Source: Candidatus Pseudothioglobus singularis PS1 (GTDB lineage Bacteria > Pseudomonadota > Gammaproteobacteria > PS1 > Pseudothioglobaceae). Taken from it: a stretch of DNA of 64,000 bases. Made by a program: the position numbers and the translations under genes. Numbering within the stretch: the stretch's first letter is position 1; the number at the start of each line of letters is the position of its first letter. A model generated the notes under the pieces. It was not told the origin of the DNA. It did no database searches and saw nothing but the letters and a program-made list of their open reading frames with translations. The stretch lies in NCBI RefSeq assembly GCF_001281385.1, contig NZ_CP006911.1, positions 62,001 through 126,000 of the forward strand. The letters are read 5' to 3'. Positions 9,226-18,041 of this stretch are shown one piece after another.

Positions 9226-10767
9226 ATGTCAGATCATCAGCACAGAAGGAGAGTGGGTGGACGGTCAGCAAAAATTGCTGATCGAAAAAAAGCTGAACAA
9301 ATTGAACCTCCTAGGTATTTAACACGAAATATCAAGTGTTACGACATGCTCAGTGAAGAAGAGCTGTCAAAGATTGATGATCATGTTGACTGGATTCTTA
9401 AAGAGGTTGGCCTTGAGTTTTGGGATGACGAAGAGTCATTAAACTTATTTAAAGAAGCAGGTGCAACCGTTAAAGGAACCCTTGTAAAGTTTGATAAAGG
9501 TCTTATCCAAAGCCTTTGTAAAACTGCTCCCAGTGAGTTTGAAATGCTCGCAAGAAACCCTAAAAGATCAACCATATTTGGGGGTAATAAGCTAGTACTA
9601 GGTCCAGCTTATGGATCTCCTTTTGTCTACGATCTAAAGGGGGGGAGACGTCAAGGCAATATGCAAGACTTTAATAATTTGATAAAACTTTCGCATATGA
9701 CCCCATGGCTTCATCATACCAGTGGCACTAATTGTGAACCAGTTGATGTTCCAGTGAACAAGCGTCATCTGGATATGGTTTATTCACATTTAAAATATTC
9801 AGATAAGCCATTTATGGGATCTGTAACGGCACTTGACAGAGTAGAGGATTCAATTGAAATGGCGCGTATTGTTTTTGGTAAGGATATCGTTGATAAAAAT
9901 TGCGTTATACAAGGAAATATAAATGTGAACTCACCCCTTGTGTATGACAAGACCATGACCGATGCTCTAAAAGGTTATGCTAGGGCAAATCAAGGAGTCG
10001 TAATCACTCCTTTTATTCTTGGCGGGGCAATGTCTCCTGTGACCATGCCAGCAGCCATCGCTCAGGCTCATGCTGAAACCCTTGTCGGTGTTGCGCTAAC
10101 GCAATTAATTAGACCAGGTTCTTCTGCAGTATATGGAAACTTTTTGACAACGATGGACCTTAAGTCAGGCGCACCGACCTTTGGAACTGCTGAATCAAGT
10201 TTAGCTACCTATGCAGTTGGGCAGATGGCCAGAAGGGTAGGCCTTCCATTTAGGGCGGGTGGTCACTACACTGCCTCAAAGGTTGCTGATGCTCAGGCTA
10301 TGCAAGAGTCGGTTGATTCAATTTATCCAGCAATTTTAGCTGGGGCAAACTTTATTCATCAAGCAGCTGGTTGGCTGGAGGGCGGATTGGTAGTTGGCTA
10401 TGAAAAATTTATGCTTGATGTAGACCGTCTAGGAATGCTTCATAGAATGTTTGAAGGGCTTACTATTGATGACAATTCATTAGCTACAACTGCTTATTTA
10501 GAAAATTCTCCTGGTGAAAATTTTCTTGGTACTCAGCATACTGCAGAAAATTTTGAAACTGCAAATTATCGTGCTGAACTGCCCGACAACAACTCTTTTG
10601 AGCAGTGGGAAGAAGATGGCTCAAAGGATTCTCAGCAAAGAGCTTATGAGCGCTGGAATGAAATGCTTGATAACTATGTCGAGCCATCTCTCGATCAGTC
10701 TATAGACGAAGAATTAGTTGATTTTATTGCTAAAAAGAAAGAGAGTATGGAAGATGAATGGTATTAA
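9226..10767 (+). CDS. MttB-family (trimethylamine methyltransferase superfamily) protein, copy 1
   Basis: A 513-aa member of the MttB superfamily, TIM-barrel enzymes that transfer a methyl group from a quaternary or tertiary amine. Family-typical segments include LSHMTPWLHHTSG, NVNSPLVYDKTM, ITPFILGGAMSPVT, YGNFLTTMDLKSG and RAGGHYTASKVADAQA. The frame is open from end to end, so there is no in-frame amber codon for pyrrolysine. It therefore belongs to the non-Pyl group, whose characterised members use glycine betaine, carnitine or related betaines. The carnitine genes that converge on its 3' end (4-base overlap of stops) make glycine betaine a plausible substrate, but that is inference. No corrinoid protein gene is nearby. 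Confidence 0.85.
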   Translation: MSDHQHRRRVGGRSAKIADRKKAEQIEPPRYLTRNIKCYDMLSEEELSKIDDHVDWILKEVGLEFWDDEESLNLFKEAGATVKGTLVKFDKGLIQSLCKTAPSEFEMLARNPKRSTIFGGNKLVLGPAYGSPFVYDLKGGRRQGNMQDFNNLIKLSHMTPWLHHTSGTNCEPVDVPVNKRHLDMVYSHLKYSDKPFMGSVTALDRVEDSIEMARIVFGKDIVDKNCVIQGNINVNSPLVYDKTMTDALKGYARANQGVVITPFILGGAMSPVTMPAAIAQAHAETLVGVALTQLIRPGSSAVYGNFLTTMDLKSGAPTFGTAESSLATYAVGQMARRVGLPFRAGGHYTASKVADAQAMQESVDSIYPAILAGANFIHQAAGWLEGGLVVGYEKFMLDVDRLGMLHRMFEGLTIDDNSLATTAYLENSPGENFLGTQHTAENFETANYRAELPDNNSFEQWEEDGSKDSQQRAYERWNEMLDNYVEPSLDQSIDEELVDFIAKKKESMEDEWY

Positions 10768-12236
10768 ACTTTGTCTCCAACAGCTCGACTTAAGCCCTCA
10801 GGTTTAGGCAAATTTTTATGTGCGCTGTATATGCGCTCCATTTTCTCAATGACTGAATCTCCTGGCATACTCGCGCCCCGTGTTTTTAAGTCTACATGAA
10901 TGAGCATATGCTCTGCTGTAGCTAAAAGCCTTCCGTCATTATGATGGAGCCAGTGAAAGAGATGTAGTTTTTTATTTTCACCATATATTACTTGAGTTTT
11001 AGAATAAATACCCTCACCAATAAGTACTTCATCTAGGTGACGAATATGCGTTTCAACAGTAAAGTAGGAGCCTATATTCGCAATATATTCTTCATCAGCG
11101 CCAATGATGGCCATCAGCTCAGTAGTTGCTTCTGAAAAACAATCTAGGTAGCGTGCCTCTGTCATGTGACCATTATAATCAGCCCAATCTTTAGGAATAT
11201 GAGTTGAAAAGGTTTTTAAGGGTTTAGATACATCTAATTCAGAAAAGTCTATCCTAGAGTTACCTAGGCTATCATCAAATTCTTTTAAGGTATTGCCAGC
11301 GCCCCATCGGTTTTCTTTTAAAACCTTTAAGAAGTCAACTAAATTGTCGTCTCGCTTTTGCATAAGTTCGTCAATACTGTGCTTTCCAGATTGGTCATCT
11401 GATTGATTTGACACTTTGTCTACAAGCTCTTCTGTAAATTCAGGTACATCCATCAAGTGAGTCCATGGCCATTCTAGGCAGGGCCCAAATTGTGAAATAA
11501 AGTGACGCATCCCTGCCTCACCTCCAGCTAGTCTATATGTCTCAAACAGCCCCATTTGTGCCCAGCGAAGCCCAAAACCATAACGAATTGCATCATCAAT
11601 CTCTTCTGTCGTTGCAATATCATCATTGACTAGCCATAATGCTTCTCGCCAGACAGACTCAAGTAACCTGTCAGCGATAAATGCGGGTATCTCCTTTTTA
11701 ATATAAAGAGGAAACATCCCAATATTAGAAAAAATACTACACGTTTCGTCGATTACTTTTTGTGAAGTTTTGGATCCACCAACGACCTCAACTAAAGGCA
11801 GAAGATAAACTGGATTGAATGGATGGGCAACAGTTAATCTTTCTGGATTTTTCATTTCTGACTGCAAATCAGATGGAAGAATTCCTGAGGTAGATGAGGT
11901 AATGATTAATTCGTTAGAAGCATTTAACTCAATTTCTTTATAAACAGATTGCTTTGCAGAAAGCCTTTCTGGGACAGCTTCGATAATTATTTCTGAAGAT
12001 TTTGCAACTTCTGAAACGGTATCAAGAAATGATAACACTCCTTTTTTTGGAAGTGGGGACCTGAGTAAATTTTTATAAGCTCTCTCTGCATTATTAATGA
12101 CTTTTTCAACACTCTTTGGAGCATCCTTTGAAGGATCAAAAACACAGACATCAATTCCATTGAGTATTAGTCTTGCAATCCAACCACTTCCAATAACGCC
12201 CGCTCCAATTACACCTGCAGACTTAATGCTTTTCAT
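10764..12236 (-). CDS. L-carnitine dehydrogenase fused to betainyl-CoA thioesterase
   Basis: A 490-aa two-domain protein. Residues 1 to about 310 form a 3-hydroxyacyl-CoA-dehydrogenase-like fold: the NAD-binding start SAGVIGAGVIGSGWIARLIL, the HPFNP motif (TVAHPFNPVYLLPLVEVVGG) and a helical C-terminal domain. This is the form typical of L-carnitine dehydrogenase, which oxidises carnitine to 3-dehydrocarnitine. From about residue 335 a hotdog thioesterase domain follows, with its hallmark DYNGHMTEARYLDCFSEA. Such fusions are known in carnitine-degrading proteobacteria, where the thioesterase hydrolyses betainyl-CoA to glycine betaine. The BKACE gene that makes betainyl-CoA lies 2 bases upstream in the same operon. 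Confidence 0.92.
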   Translation of the reverse strand: MKSIKSAGVIGAGVIGSGWIARLILNGIDVCVFDPSKDAPKSVEKVINNAERAYKNLLRSPLPKKGVLSFLDTVSEVAKSSEIIIEAVPERLSAKQSVYKEIELNASNELIITSSTSGILPSDLQSEMKNPERLTVAHPFNPVYLLPLVEVVGGSKTSQKVIDETCSIFSNIGMFPLYIKKEIPAFIADRLLESVWREALWLVNDDIATTEEIDDAIRYGFGLRWAQMGLFETYRLAGGEAGMRHFISQFGPCLEWPWTHLMDVPEFTEELVDKVSNQSDDQSGKHSIDELMQKRDDNLVDFLKVLKENRWGAGNTLKEFDDSLGNSRIDFSELDVSKPLKTFSTHIPKDWADYNGHMTEARYLDCFSEATTELMAIIGADEEYIANIGSYFTVETHIRHLDEVLIGEGIYSKTQVIYGENKKLHLFHWLHHNDGRLLATAEHMLIHVDLKTRGASMPGDSVIEKMERIYSAHKNLPKPEGLSRAVGDKV

Positions 12237-12238
12237 AA

Positions 12239-13150
12239 CTATCCCCAGCGCTTTTCAAGCTTTAAATTTTTACGAACTTGCTCTGGTCCTATGATTGTGC
12301 AACCCATTCCTTCAGCAGTCTTAACTGCCTGTTTAACAAGGTCGCCATTTGTCGCAAGAACTCCTTTTTTAAGATAAATATTATCCTCAAGTCCTACACG
12401 AATATTACCCCCTGCTAGGATTGACATTGCTACAAATGGAAGCTGATTCCTACTTATAGAGAAGGCTGAAAAAGTCCAGTCCTTTGGAATACTGGAGGTC
12501 ATTGCTAAGAATGTATGCATATCATCTGGCGCTCCCCAAGGAATGCCCATGCATAGCTGGATCATCACTGGGTCATCAATAAGTCCTTGATTTTTTAACC
12601 AGATAGCTAATTGTAAATGTCCAGTATCAAAACACTCAATCTCTGGCCTGACCCCAAGCGCTTGAACCTGGCGTGCCATTTCTTGCAGAACTGAGGAGGT
12701 ATTGGTCATTACATAATCGCCATGACCAAAATTCATAGTGCCGCAATCGATGGTGCATATCTCTGGAAGTAGATTACGGACATGTTCAAGCCGCTCTGTT
12801 GCTCCAACCATGTCGGTACCAGCTTCATCGAGTGGGAAAGGCTTTTCAGCTGACCCAAAAACAATGTCACCACCCATTCCAGCAGTAAAGTTGATGACCA
12901 TATCAACTTTTGACTCTTTGATGATATTAACAACTTGGCTGTATAGTCTAGGATCACGAGCTGGAGTGCCAGTTTCTGGATCACGAACATGAATATGCAC
13001 AATTGCAGCGCCTGCTTCAGCTGCCTCGATACATGAGTCTGCAATTTGTTGAGGTGTAATTGGTACTTTTTCTGATCTACCAGTTGTATCACCAGAGCCA
13101 GTGACGGCGCAGGTAATAAAGACTTCTCTTGATGGTTGAAGGTTTGTCAT
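12239..13150 (-). CDS. BKACE family (DUF849) 3-dehydrocarnitine cleavage enzyme
   Basis: A 303-aa TIM-barrel beta-keto-acid cleavage enzyme. BKACE proteins condense a beta-keto acid with acetyl-CoA and release acetoacetate plus a new CoA ester. With dehydrocarnitine the products are betainyl-CoA and acetoacetate. The N-terminal sequence EVFITCAVTGSGDTTGRSE and the zinc-binding segment IVHIHVRDPETG (two His) are present, and IECFDTGHLQLA lies in the mid-region. Its partner gene encodes carnitine dehydrogenase plus thioesterase, so the carnitine assignment is strong. It is the first gene of the operon and diverges from the ABC transporter operon across a 195-bp region with two LacI-type operators. 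Confidence 0.92.
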   Translation of the reverse strand: MTNLQPSREVFITCAVTGSGDTTGRSEKVPITPQQIADSCIEAAEAGAAIVHIHVRDPETGTPARDPRLYSQVVNIIKESKVDMVINFTAGMGGDIVFGSAEKPFPLDEAGTDMVGATERLEHVRNLLPEICTIDCGTMNFGHGDYVMTNTSSVLQEMARQVQALGVRPEIECFDTGHLQLAIWLKNQGLIDDPVMIQLCMGIPWGAPDDMHTFLAMTSSIPKDWTFSAFSISRNQLPFVAMSILAGGNIRVGLEDNIYLKKGVLATNGDLVKQAVKTAEGMGCTIIGPEQVRKNLKLEKRWG

Positions 13151-13227
13151 GTCATTTCCCCTTTATCTGAACATTAGTTATTTTATTTGCAAAACTTGTA
13201 AATTTGAAATAAAAATAAATTTATTTT

Positions 13228-13243
13228 TTGCATAGGATTGCAA
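13228..13243. promoter_or_regulatory. LacI-type operator O1 (carnitine / ABC-ATPase divergent region)
   Basis: The 16-base near-palindrome TTGCATAGGATTGCAA has half-sites TTGCA/TGCAA. It lies 54 bp upstream of the second operator (start to start). The same 54-bp spacing is found at 24660/24714. On the minus strand a -10-like GATAAT (13245-13250) lies 1 base upstream of this site, so O1 may also control the carnitine operon. The centre is GG instead of the CG of the other sites. Confidence 0.75.
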
Positions 13244-13269
13244 CATTATCTTTATAAGAAAAAACCATG

Positions 13270-13297
13270 TGCTATAATATTTTGCAATCGTATGCAT
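13270..13297 (+). promoter_or_regulatory. Extended -10 promoter and LacI-type operator O2 of the ABC-ATPase operon
   Basis: TGC-TATAAT (13270-13278) is an extended -10 element, and no good -35 is visible upstream. Three bases after it lies operator TTGCAATCGTATGCAT (13282-13297), covering the expected transcription start. The central CG step is typical of LacI-family sites. The arrangement is copied almost exactly at 24702-24729. Repression by the LacI-family protein encoded at 18041-19054 is the simplest reading. Confidence 0.82.
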
Positions 13298-13345
13298 TTT
13301 GCTTGCAATACTTAAGTTTTAGGAATTAGTTTACATACAAATATT

Positions 13346-14404
13346 ATGGCAGAAATTGAATTAAAAAATCTAACAAAAAGATGGGGTAGTTTTGTAGGAG
13401 TTGATAACTTTAACCTTACAATAGCTGACGAAGAGTTTTTAGTATTGTTGGGCCCTTCTGGCTGTGGTAAGACTACGACAATGAGAATGATAGCTGGTTT
13501 AGAAACCATCACCAGTGGAGAAGTACTCATTAAGGGTAAAGTAGTCAATACTCTAGAGCCAAAGGATCGCGACGTAGCAATGGTTTTTCAATCCTATGCG
13601 CTCTATCCCAACATGACAGTCTATGAAAATATTCGTTTTCCACTTAAGGTTAGGAAGATTGATAAAGCGCTTCATGATGAAAAAGTAATGAACGCTTCGG
13701 AGATGGTCGAATTGAATGACTTTTTGCATCGAAAACCTGCCGAGCTATCTGGAGGACAGAGACAAAGAGTAGCACTAGCTAGGGCAATTGTGAGGGAGCC
13801 GACAGTTTTCTTGATGGATGAACCGTTATCAAATTTAGATGCCAAGTTACGTGTTTCCACAAGGGCGCAAATTAAAAATCTACAGCATAATTTAAAAGTT
13901 ACCACAATATACGTGACCCATGACCAGGTTGAAGCCATGACGCTTGCAGATCGAGTTGTAGTAATGAATGCTGGAATTGTACAACAGGTTGGAACACCTC
14001 AAGAAATATACAATAAACCGGCTAATAGTTTTGTAGCAAGCTTTATTGGATCACCTGCGATGAACCTATTAAAAGGATCAATAAGCGATGGCGTCTTTAC
14101 GAGTGAGGGAGTTAAGATTAAAGGGTTGAGTAAAAAGCATAATGGAAGTATAACCCTGGGTTTCCGTGCGGAGGACGCTGTAATCGTCAAATCCAAGGGT
14201 GATATTTCAGCGCCAGCATTCTCAATGGAGCTACTTGGTGATATGACTATGGTTTCAGTTAGGCCTGGCGACGAACTTATTTCGATGAAGTCGGATAAGA
14301 ATTATCATGTTGATATTGGCTCTAATGTGATGGCCAATATTTCTGCTAACTTGTGTTTATTGTTTGACAGTGAAACTGGTCAAATGTTAGAAAATGAGTG
14401 TTGA
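13346..14404 (+). CDS. ABC transporter ATP-binding protein, UgpC/MsmK/MalK type
   Basis: A 352-aa ATPase subunit of a CUT1-type importer. Walker A is GPSGCGKTT (residues 36-44), the signature is [14 protein letters not shown], Walker B is [12 protein letters not shown], and the switch is [14 protein letters not shown]. The C-terminal third is the regulatory OB-fold/TOBE region (GFRAED near residue 271) and ends in FDSETGQ, as in MalK homologues. CUT1 ATPases usually serve sugar, polyol or glycerol-phosphate transporters. The matching binding protein and permeases are in a separate operon 10 kb downstream (24797-28034), controlled by the same operator pattern. It overlaps the next gene by 11 bases. 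Confidence 0.93.
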   Translation: MAEIELKNLTKRWGSFVGVDNFNLTIADEEFLVLLGPSGCGKTTTMRMIAGLETITSGEVLIKGKVVNTLEPKDRDVAMVFQSYALYPNMTVYENIRFPLKVRKIDKALHDEKVMNASEMVELNDFLHRKPAELSGGQRQRVALARAIVREPTVFLMDEPLSNLDAKLRVSTRAQIKNLQHNLKVTTIYVTHDQVEAMTLADRVVVMNAGIVQQVGTPQEIYNKPANSFVASFIGSPAMNLLKGSISDGVFTSEGVKIKGLSKKHNGSITLGFRAEDAVIVKSKGDISAPAFSMELLGDMTMVSVRPGDELISMKSDKNYHVDIGSNVMANISANLCLLFDSETGQMLENEC

Positions 14405-14897
14405 GCTTCCTATGAGTTATGATTCAAAATCTCAAAAAACTCTTGAAATTGTAAAGGCAATGGAAGATGCTTTGGGAGCTAACTCAAATGACATGGATCA
14501 ATATTTTCATAAAGAGTTTCGCTGGATGGGCAACCAGGGCTGCGGCATAAAAAACAACCTTGAGGAGTTTAGAAATAACTGGCAGCTGCCATTAAGGGCA
14601 GCCTTTACAGATCGGATATATAAGACGGACAAGTTTCTTGTGGATGGTGAATGGGCTTCCTGTTTTGGACACATCGATGCGCTTCATAGTGGTGAATTCA
14701 TGGGTATTAAGCCAACGAATCAGCGTGTGAAAATTCATTACACAGATTTTTGGGAAGTCAGAGATGGCCTCATTATTGATAATTGGGTTAATGTTGATTT
14801 TCCAAGCATATTGTCTCAACTCGGAATTGATGTTTTCAATGGAATGGGTTGGGAAACGTTTGATCGAGGTGAAGTCCAACCACCAAAACCTAATTAA
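14394..14897 (+). CDS. SnoaL/NTF2-like single-domain protein
   Basis: A 167-aa protein of the SnoaL-like NTF2 fold. It aligns by eye with the C-terminal half of the larger 351-aa protein at 16219. Both share a W/Y-M/Y-G start to the core ([14 protein letters not shown] versus MNWYGPSGIGSGRG), a DFWEVRDG / DFWRLEEG segment and the ending NWVxxDxxxxxxQLGIDVF / NQIGVDVL. It is the smallest of five paralogues in this regulon. NTF2-like proteins can be isomerases, dehydratases, cyclases or ligand-binding proteins, and nothing here fixes the reaction. It overlaps the ATPase gene and is followed 11 bases later by the HisD-like gene. Confidence 0.75.
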   Translation: MSVELPMSYDSKSQKTLEIVKAMEDALGANSNDMDQYFHKEFRWMGNQGCGIKNNLEEFRNNWQLPLRAAFTDRIYKTDKFLVDGEWASCFGHIDALHSGEFMGIKPTNQRVKIHYTDFWEVRDGLIIDNWVNVDFPSILSQLGIDVFNGMGWETFDRGEVQPPKPN

Positions 14898-14908
14898 TTG
14901 GAATTATT

Positions 14909-16219
14909 ATGGCTATTAAATATTTAAAAAAAGGAAAGACAGCTGCTGACAAAGCAATTGATGATGCTGAGGTTAGTGAAGTTGTCAAAAATACTTTAAA
15001 AGTAATTGAAGAAAAAGGTGATTCTGCTGTTAGAGAGTTCTCAGAAAAGTTTGACAATTACTCACCAAAATCATACAAGTTAAGTTCAGCTGAGATTGAT
15101 GGCCTTATTGCAAATGTGTCTGATAGAGATATGAAAGATATCAAGTTTGCACAGGAACAGGTCAGGAATTTTGCCCAGGCCCAAAGAGACTCAATGCAAG
15201 ATATCGAAGTTGAAACAATGCCAGGTGTTATTCTTGGACACAAAAATATTCCTGTACAGTCAGTAGGTTGCTACGTACCAGCAGGAAAGTTTCCTATGGT
15301 CGCTTCGGCACATATGTCAGTTGTGACTGCTAGTGTTGCAAAAGTTCCTAGAATTGTAGCCTGCACTCCGCCATATCAAGGTGCGCCAAACGCAGCCGTA
15401 ATTGCTGCAATGCATCTTGGCGGCGCTCATGAAATTTATGTGATTGGAGGTATACAAGCTGTTGGAGCTATGGCTCTTGGAACTGAGTCGATTAATCCAG
15501 TAGATATGCTCGTTGGCCCCGGTAATGCATTTGTGGCTGAGGCTAAAAGACAACTCTTTGGTAGAGTTGGTATTGACTTATTCGCTGGACCTACAGAAAC
15601 GATGGTTATTGCTGATGAGACAGTTGATGCTGAACTATGTGCAACTGACCTTTTAGGTCAAGCCGAACACGGCTATAACTCACCAGCGGTTTTGGTTACG
15701 AACAGTCAAAAACTTGCCGAAGAAACACAAGTAGAGATTGATAGAATACTAACGATTCTTCCGACAGCAGATACGGCGGGTGTCAGCTGGGCAGAGTATG
15801 GCGAGGTTGTTGTTTGTGATACTTATGATGAAATGCTAGAAGTTGCCAATGATATTGCCTCAGAACATGTTCAGGTTATGACTGACCGTGATGACTGGTT
15901 TTTAGATCATATGCATTCTTATGGAGCACTATTCTTGGGTCCAAGAACAAACGTATCGAATGGTGATAAAGTGATTGGAACTAACCATACTTTGCCAACT
16001 AAAAAAGCGGGGCGTTATACAGGCGGTCTCTGGGTAGGAAAGTATCTCAAAACGCATAGTTATCAAAAAATAACAACGGATGAGGCAGCCGTAAAGATTG
16101 GAAGATACTGCTCTCGACTTTGCATGCTAGAGTCTTTTGTTGGTCATGCAGAGCAAGCCAATATAAGGGTTAGGCGCTATGGTGGTGAAGACGTACCATA
16201 TGGGAAGGCGGCCCAGTAG
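14909..16219 (+). CDS. Histidinol-dehydrogenase-family NAD-dependent alcohol dehydrogenase
   Basis: A 436-aa HisD-family protein. The family zinc ligands and catalytic pair appear conserved: Gln/His in [11 protein letters not shown], the Glu-His pair in ASEHVQVM, Asp in [17 protein letters not shown] and a His near the C-terminus (FVGHAEQ). HisD oxidises an alcohol to an acid in two steps. No other his gene is nearby, and the protein sits inside a catabolic regulon. The [19 protein letters not shown] region resembles catabolic HisD relatives such as the sulfopropanediol dehydrogenase HpsN. An oxidation of a small polyol-like substrate is therefore likelier than histidine synthesis. No sulfolactate-cleaving gene is in the window, so an HpsN role is not claimed. 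Confidence 0.8.
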   Translation: MAIKYLKKGKTAADKAIDDAEVSEVVKNTLKVIEEKGDSAVREFSEKFDNYSPKSYKLSSAEIDGLIANVSDRDMKDIKFAQEQVRNFAQAQRDSMQDIEVETMPGVILGHKNIPVQSVGCYVPAGKFPMVASAHMSVVTASVAKVPRIVACTPPYQGAPNAAVIAAMHLGGAHEIYVIGGIQAVGAMALGTESINPVDMLVGPGNAFVAEAKRQLFGRVGIDLFAGPTETMVIADETVDAELCATDLLGQAEHGYNSPAVLVTNSQKLAEETQVEIDRILTILPTADTAGVSWAEYGEVVVCDTYDEMLEVANDIASEHVQVMTDRDDWFLDHMHSYGALFLGPRTNVSNGDKVIGTNHTLPTKKAGRYTGGLWVGKYLKTHSYQKITTDEAAVKIGRYCSRLCMLESFVGHAEQANIRVRRYGGEDVPYGKAAQ

Positions 16220-17274
16220 TGCATAGAGCCAACCATCTTAAAGAGCTAATAAAGCCTCTAAGATTGAGTATGTATAGTTTTACGGAGGATGGAGTTCGAA
16301 GTAGCCTCGAGTCTCTATTTGATGAGGAGGCGATTATTCATCTATCCCACCCTTTTGGAGATATTCTAGGTCCAACTAGTTTTTATAATCAAGCACTTAA
16401 ACCACTGTTTGAATCAATGCCTGATCTTGAAAGACGAGACTATATCGTTATTGCGGGGAAAACTGAAAAGGATTTGCATTGGGTTGGATGTGCTGGCTTT
16501 TACAATGGTACTTTTTTAAAGTCATTTTTAGATATCCCTCCAACTGGACATATTGCACATATGCGATTCCATGAATTTTATTGCTTTCAGGAGGACAAAA
16601 TAATTGAAGTTCAGGCGTTGTGGGACATACCTGAACTTATGATGCAGTCTGACTCTTGGCCAATGGCCCCAACTCTTGGAAGAGAATGGTGCGTCCCAGG
16701 CCCAGCAACAATGGATGGGATTTCAGATAGTCCATATGACCCTGAAAAAAGTGATGCCTCAATGGAGCATATTCTAGGAATGGCTAATGCTATGAAGAAG
16801 CATCCCTCTGAGGGCGGTCCTGAGGTCATGAAAATGGATTACTATTGGCATCCCAAAATGAATTGGTATGGTCCCTCTGGAATAGGAAGTGGAAGAGGCA
16901 TTGAAGGTTTTAGAAACTGGCATCAAATACCATTTTTGAATGCTATGCCAGACAGAGGAAAAGATACAACTTATAGTAAGAGAGATGGTTGGGGGGATCA
17001 AATTGGATATCACTTTTTTGGAGATGGAGAATATGCAGCTGTAACTGGCTGGCCAAATATGAAACAAACACTCACTCATGATGGCTGGATGGGTATCGCC
17101 CCAAGTAATAAAGAGGTTTTTCTTCGGTCACTTGATTTTTGGAGGTTGGAAGAAGGAAAAATAAGGGAAAACTGGGTCATGATAGATATTCTGGATATCT
17201 ATAATCAAATTGGTGTTGATGTTCTCGGTAGATTAAGAGAATTTAACAAAGCTAAAAACATAAACGGTAATTGA
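16219..17274 (+). CDS. SnoaL/NTF2-like double-domain protein, copy A
   Basis: A 351-aa protein with two SnoaL-like halves. The first (about residues 10-140) contains HPFGDILGPTSFYNQALKPLF and ends EVQALWDIPELMMQ. The second (about 195-345) contains YYWHPKMNWYGPSGIGSG and ends NWVMIDILDIYNQIGVDVL. The same two-half plan is found at 23598 and 29645, and more loosely at 19066. The start is a GTG whose G is shared with the upstream TAG stop, so translation is coupled to the HisD-like gene. The TTG start of the next SDR overlaps its stop. Reaction unknown; acid/base chemistry in the pathway of this regulon is the reasonable guess. Confidence 0.75.
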   Translation: MHRANHLKELIKPLRLSMYSFTEDGVRSSLESLFDEEAIIHLSHPFGDILGPTSFYNQALKPLFESMPDLERRDYIVIAGKTEKDLHWVGCAGFYNGTFLKSFLDIPPTGHIAHMRFHEFYCFQEDKIIEVQALWDIPELMMQSDSWPMAPTLGREWCVPGPATMDGISDSPYDPEKSDASMEHILGMANAMKKHPSEGGPEVMKMDYYWHPKMNWYGPSGIGSGRGIEGFRNWHQIPFLNAMPDRGKDTTYSKRDGWGDQIGYHFFGDGEYAAVTGWPNMKQTLTHDGWMGIAPSNKEVFLRSLDFWRLEEGKIRENWVMIDILDIYNQIGVDVLGRLREFNKAKNINGN

Positions 17275-18041
17275 TTTTGAAACTTCCAACTACACCATCT
17301 TTTAGATTAGATAATAAAACTGCCCTTATTGCGGGAGCTTCATCTGGCATTGGTCTGGCTTGTGCTGTAGCACTTGCGGATGCAGGCGCTGAGGTCGTCT
17401 TGGCATCAAGAAATATTGAAGCTCTTCAAAAAGCTTCTGATGCAATACAATTAAAGGGCAATAGTGTTGAGGCTGTTCAGCTGGATATTGCTGATACAGA
17501 CGCAATCGAGCTTTTTTTCAAAAATCAAAAGCCCTTTGATATCCTTGTAAATAGTGCTGGCATGGGTCGTCATTCACCTTCATTAGAAACCTCTACTGAG
17601 GATTTTGATGAGGTCATGGATGTCAATCTCAGGGGTGCTTACTTTTTGACACAAGCAGTAGCAAGAGGGCTGATAAAGGCAAAAAAACCAGGCTCACTAA
17701 TTAATATTTCTTCTCAAATGGGACATGTTGGCGGAGTAGACCGAGCGGTATATTCTGCTTCAAAGCATGCTGTAGAGGGCTTTACAAAGGCCATGGCAAT
17801 TGAATGGGGAGGCCATCAAATTAGGGTCAACACAATTTGTCCAACATTTATCCGAACGGCGTTAACACAATCTACATTTGATAATCCTGAACGCAAAAAG
17901 TGGATTGAAGAAAAAATAAAACTTGGACGTGCAGGTGAAGTTGAAGATATTATGGGGGCAGTGGTATTTCTAGCCTCAGAGGCATCTGGCATGATTACAG
18001 GTTCAGCATTGATGATTGATGGGGGCTGGACAGCGGACTAA
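17271..18041 (+). CDS. SDR-family oxidoreductase (classical)
   Basis: A 256-aa classical short-chain dehydrogenase. The nucleotide site is LIAGASSGIGLACAVAL, the NNAG equivalent is LVNSAGMG, the catalytic Ser is in NISSQMG and the active-site pair is YSASKHAVEG. The motif YxxxK is intact, so it should be active. The N-terminal sequence and the ending SEASGMITGSALMIDGGWTAD are typical of sugar/polyol or gluconate-type dehydrogenases, but specificity cannot be read. The start is TTG at 17271 or 17277, overlapping the upstream stop. The stop overlaps the ATG of the LacI gene by one base. Confidence 0.88.
   Translation: MILKLPTTPSFRLDNKTALIAGASSGIGLACAVALADAGAEVVLASRNIEALQKASDAIQLKGNSVEAVQLDIADTDAIELFFKNQKPFDILVNSAGMGRHSPSLETSTEDFDEVMDVNLRGAYFLTQAVARGLIKAKKPGSLINISSQMGHVGGVDRAVYSASKHAVEGFTKAMAIEWGGHQIRVNTICPTFIRTALTQSTFDNPERKKWIEEKIKLGRAGEVEDIMGAVVFLASEASGMITGSALMIDGGWTAD

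Noticed and set aside
9226-10767. Pyrrolysine-containing trimethylamine methyltransferase
   Set aside because: The frame has no in-frame TAG, and no pyl genes are present in the window, so this and the other two MttB copies are non-Pyl homologues.
14909-16219. Histidine biosynthesis gene hisD
   Set aside because: No other his genes are nearby and the gene lies within a LacI-type catabolic operon, so a catabolic HisD relative is more likely.
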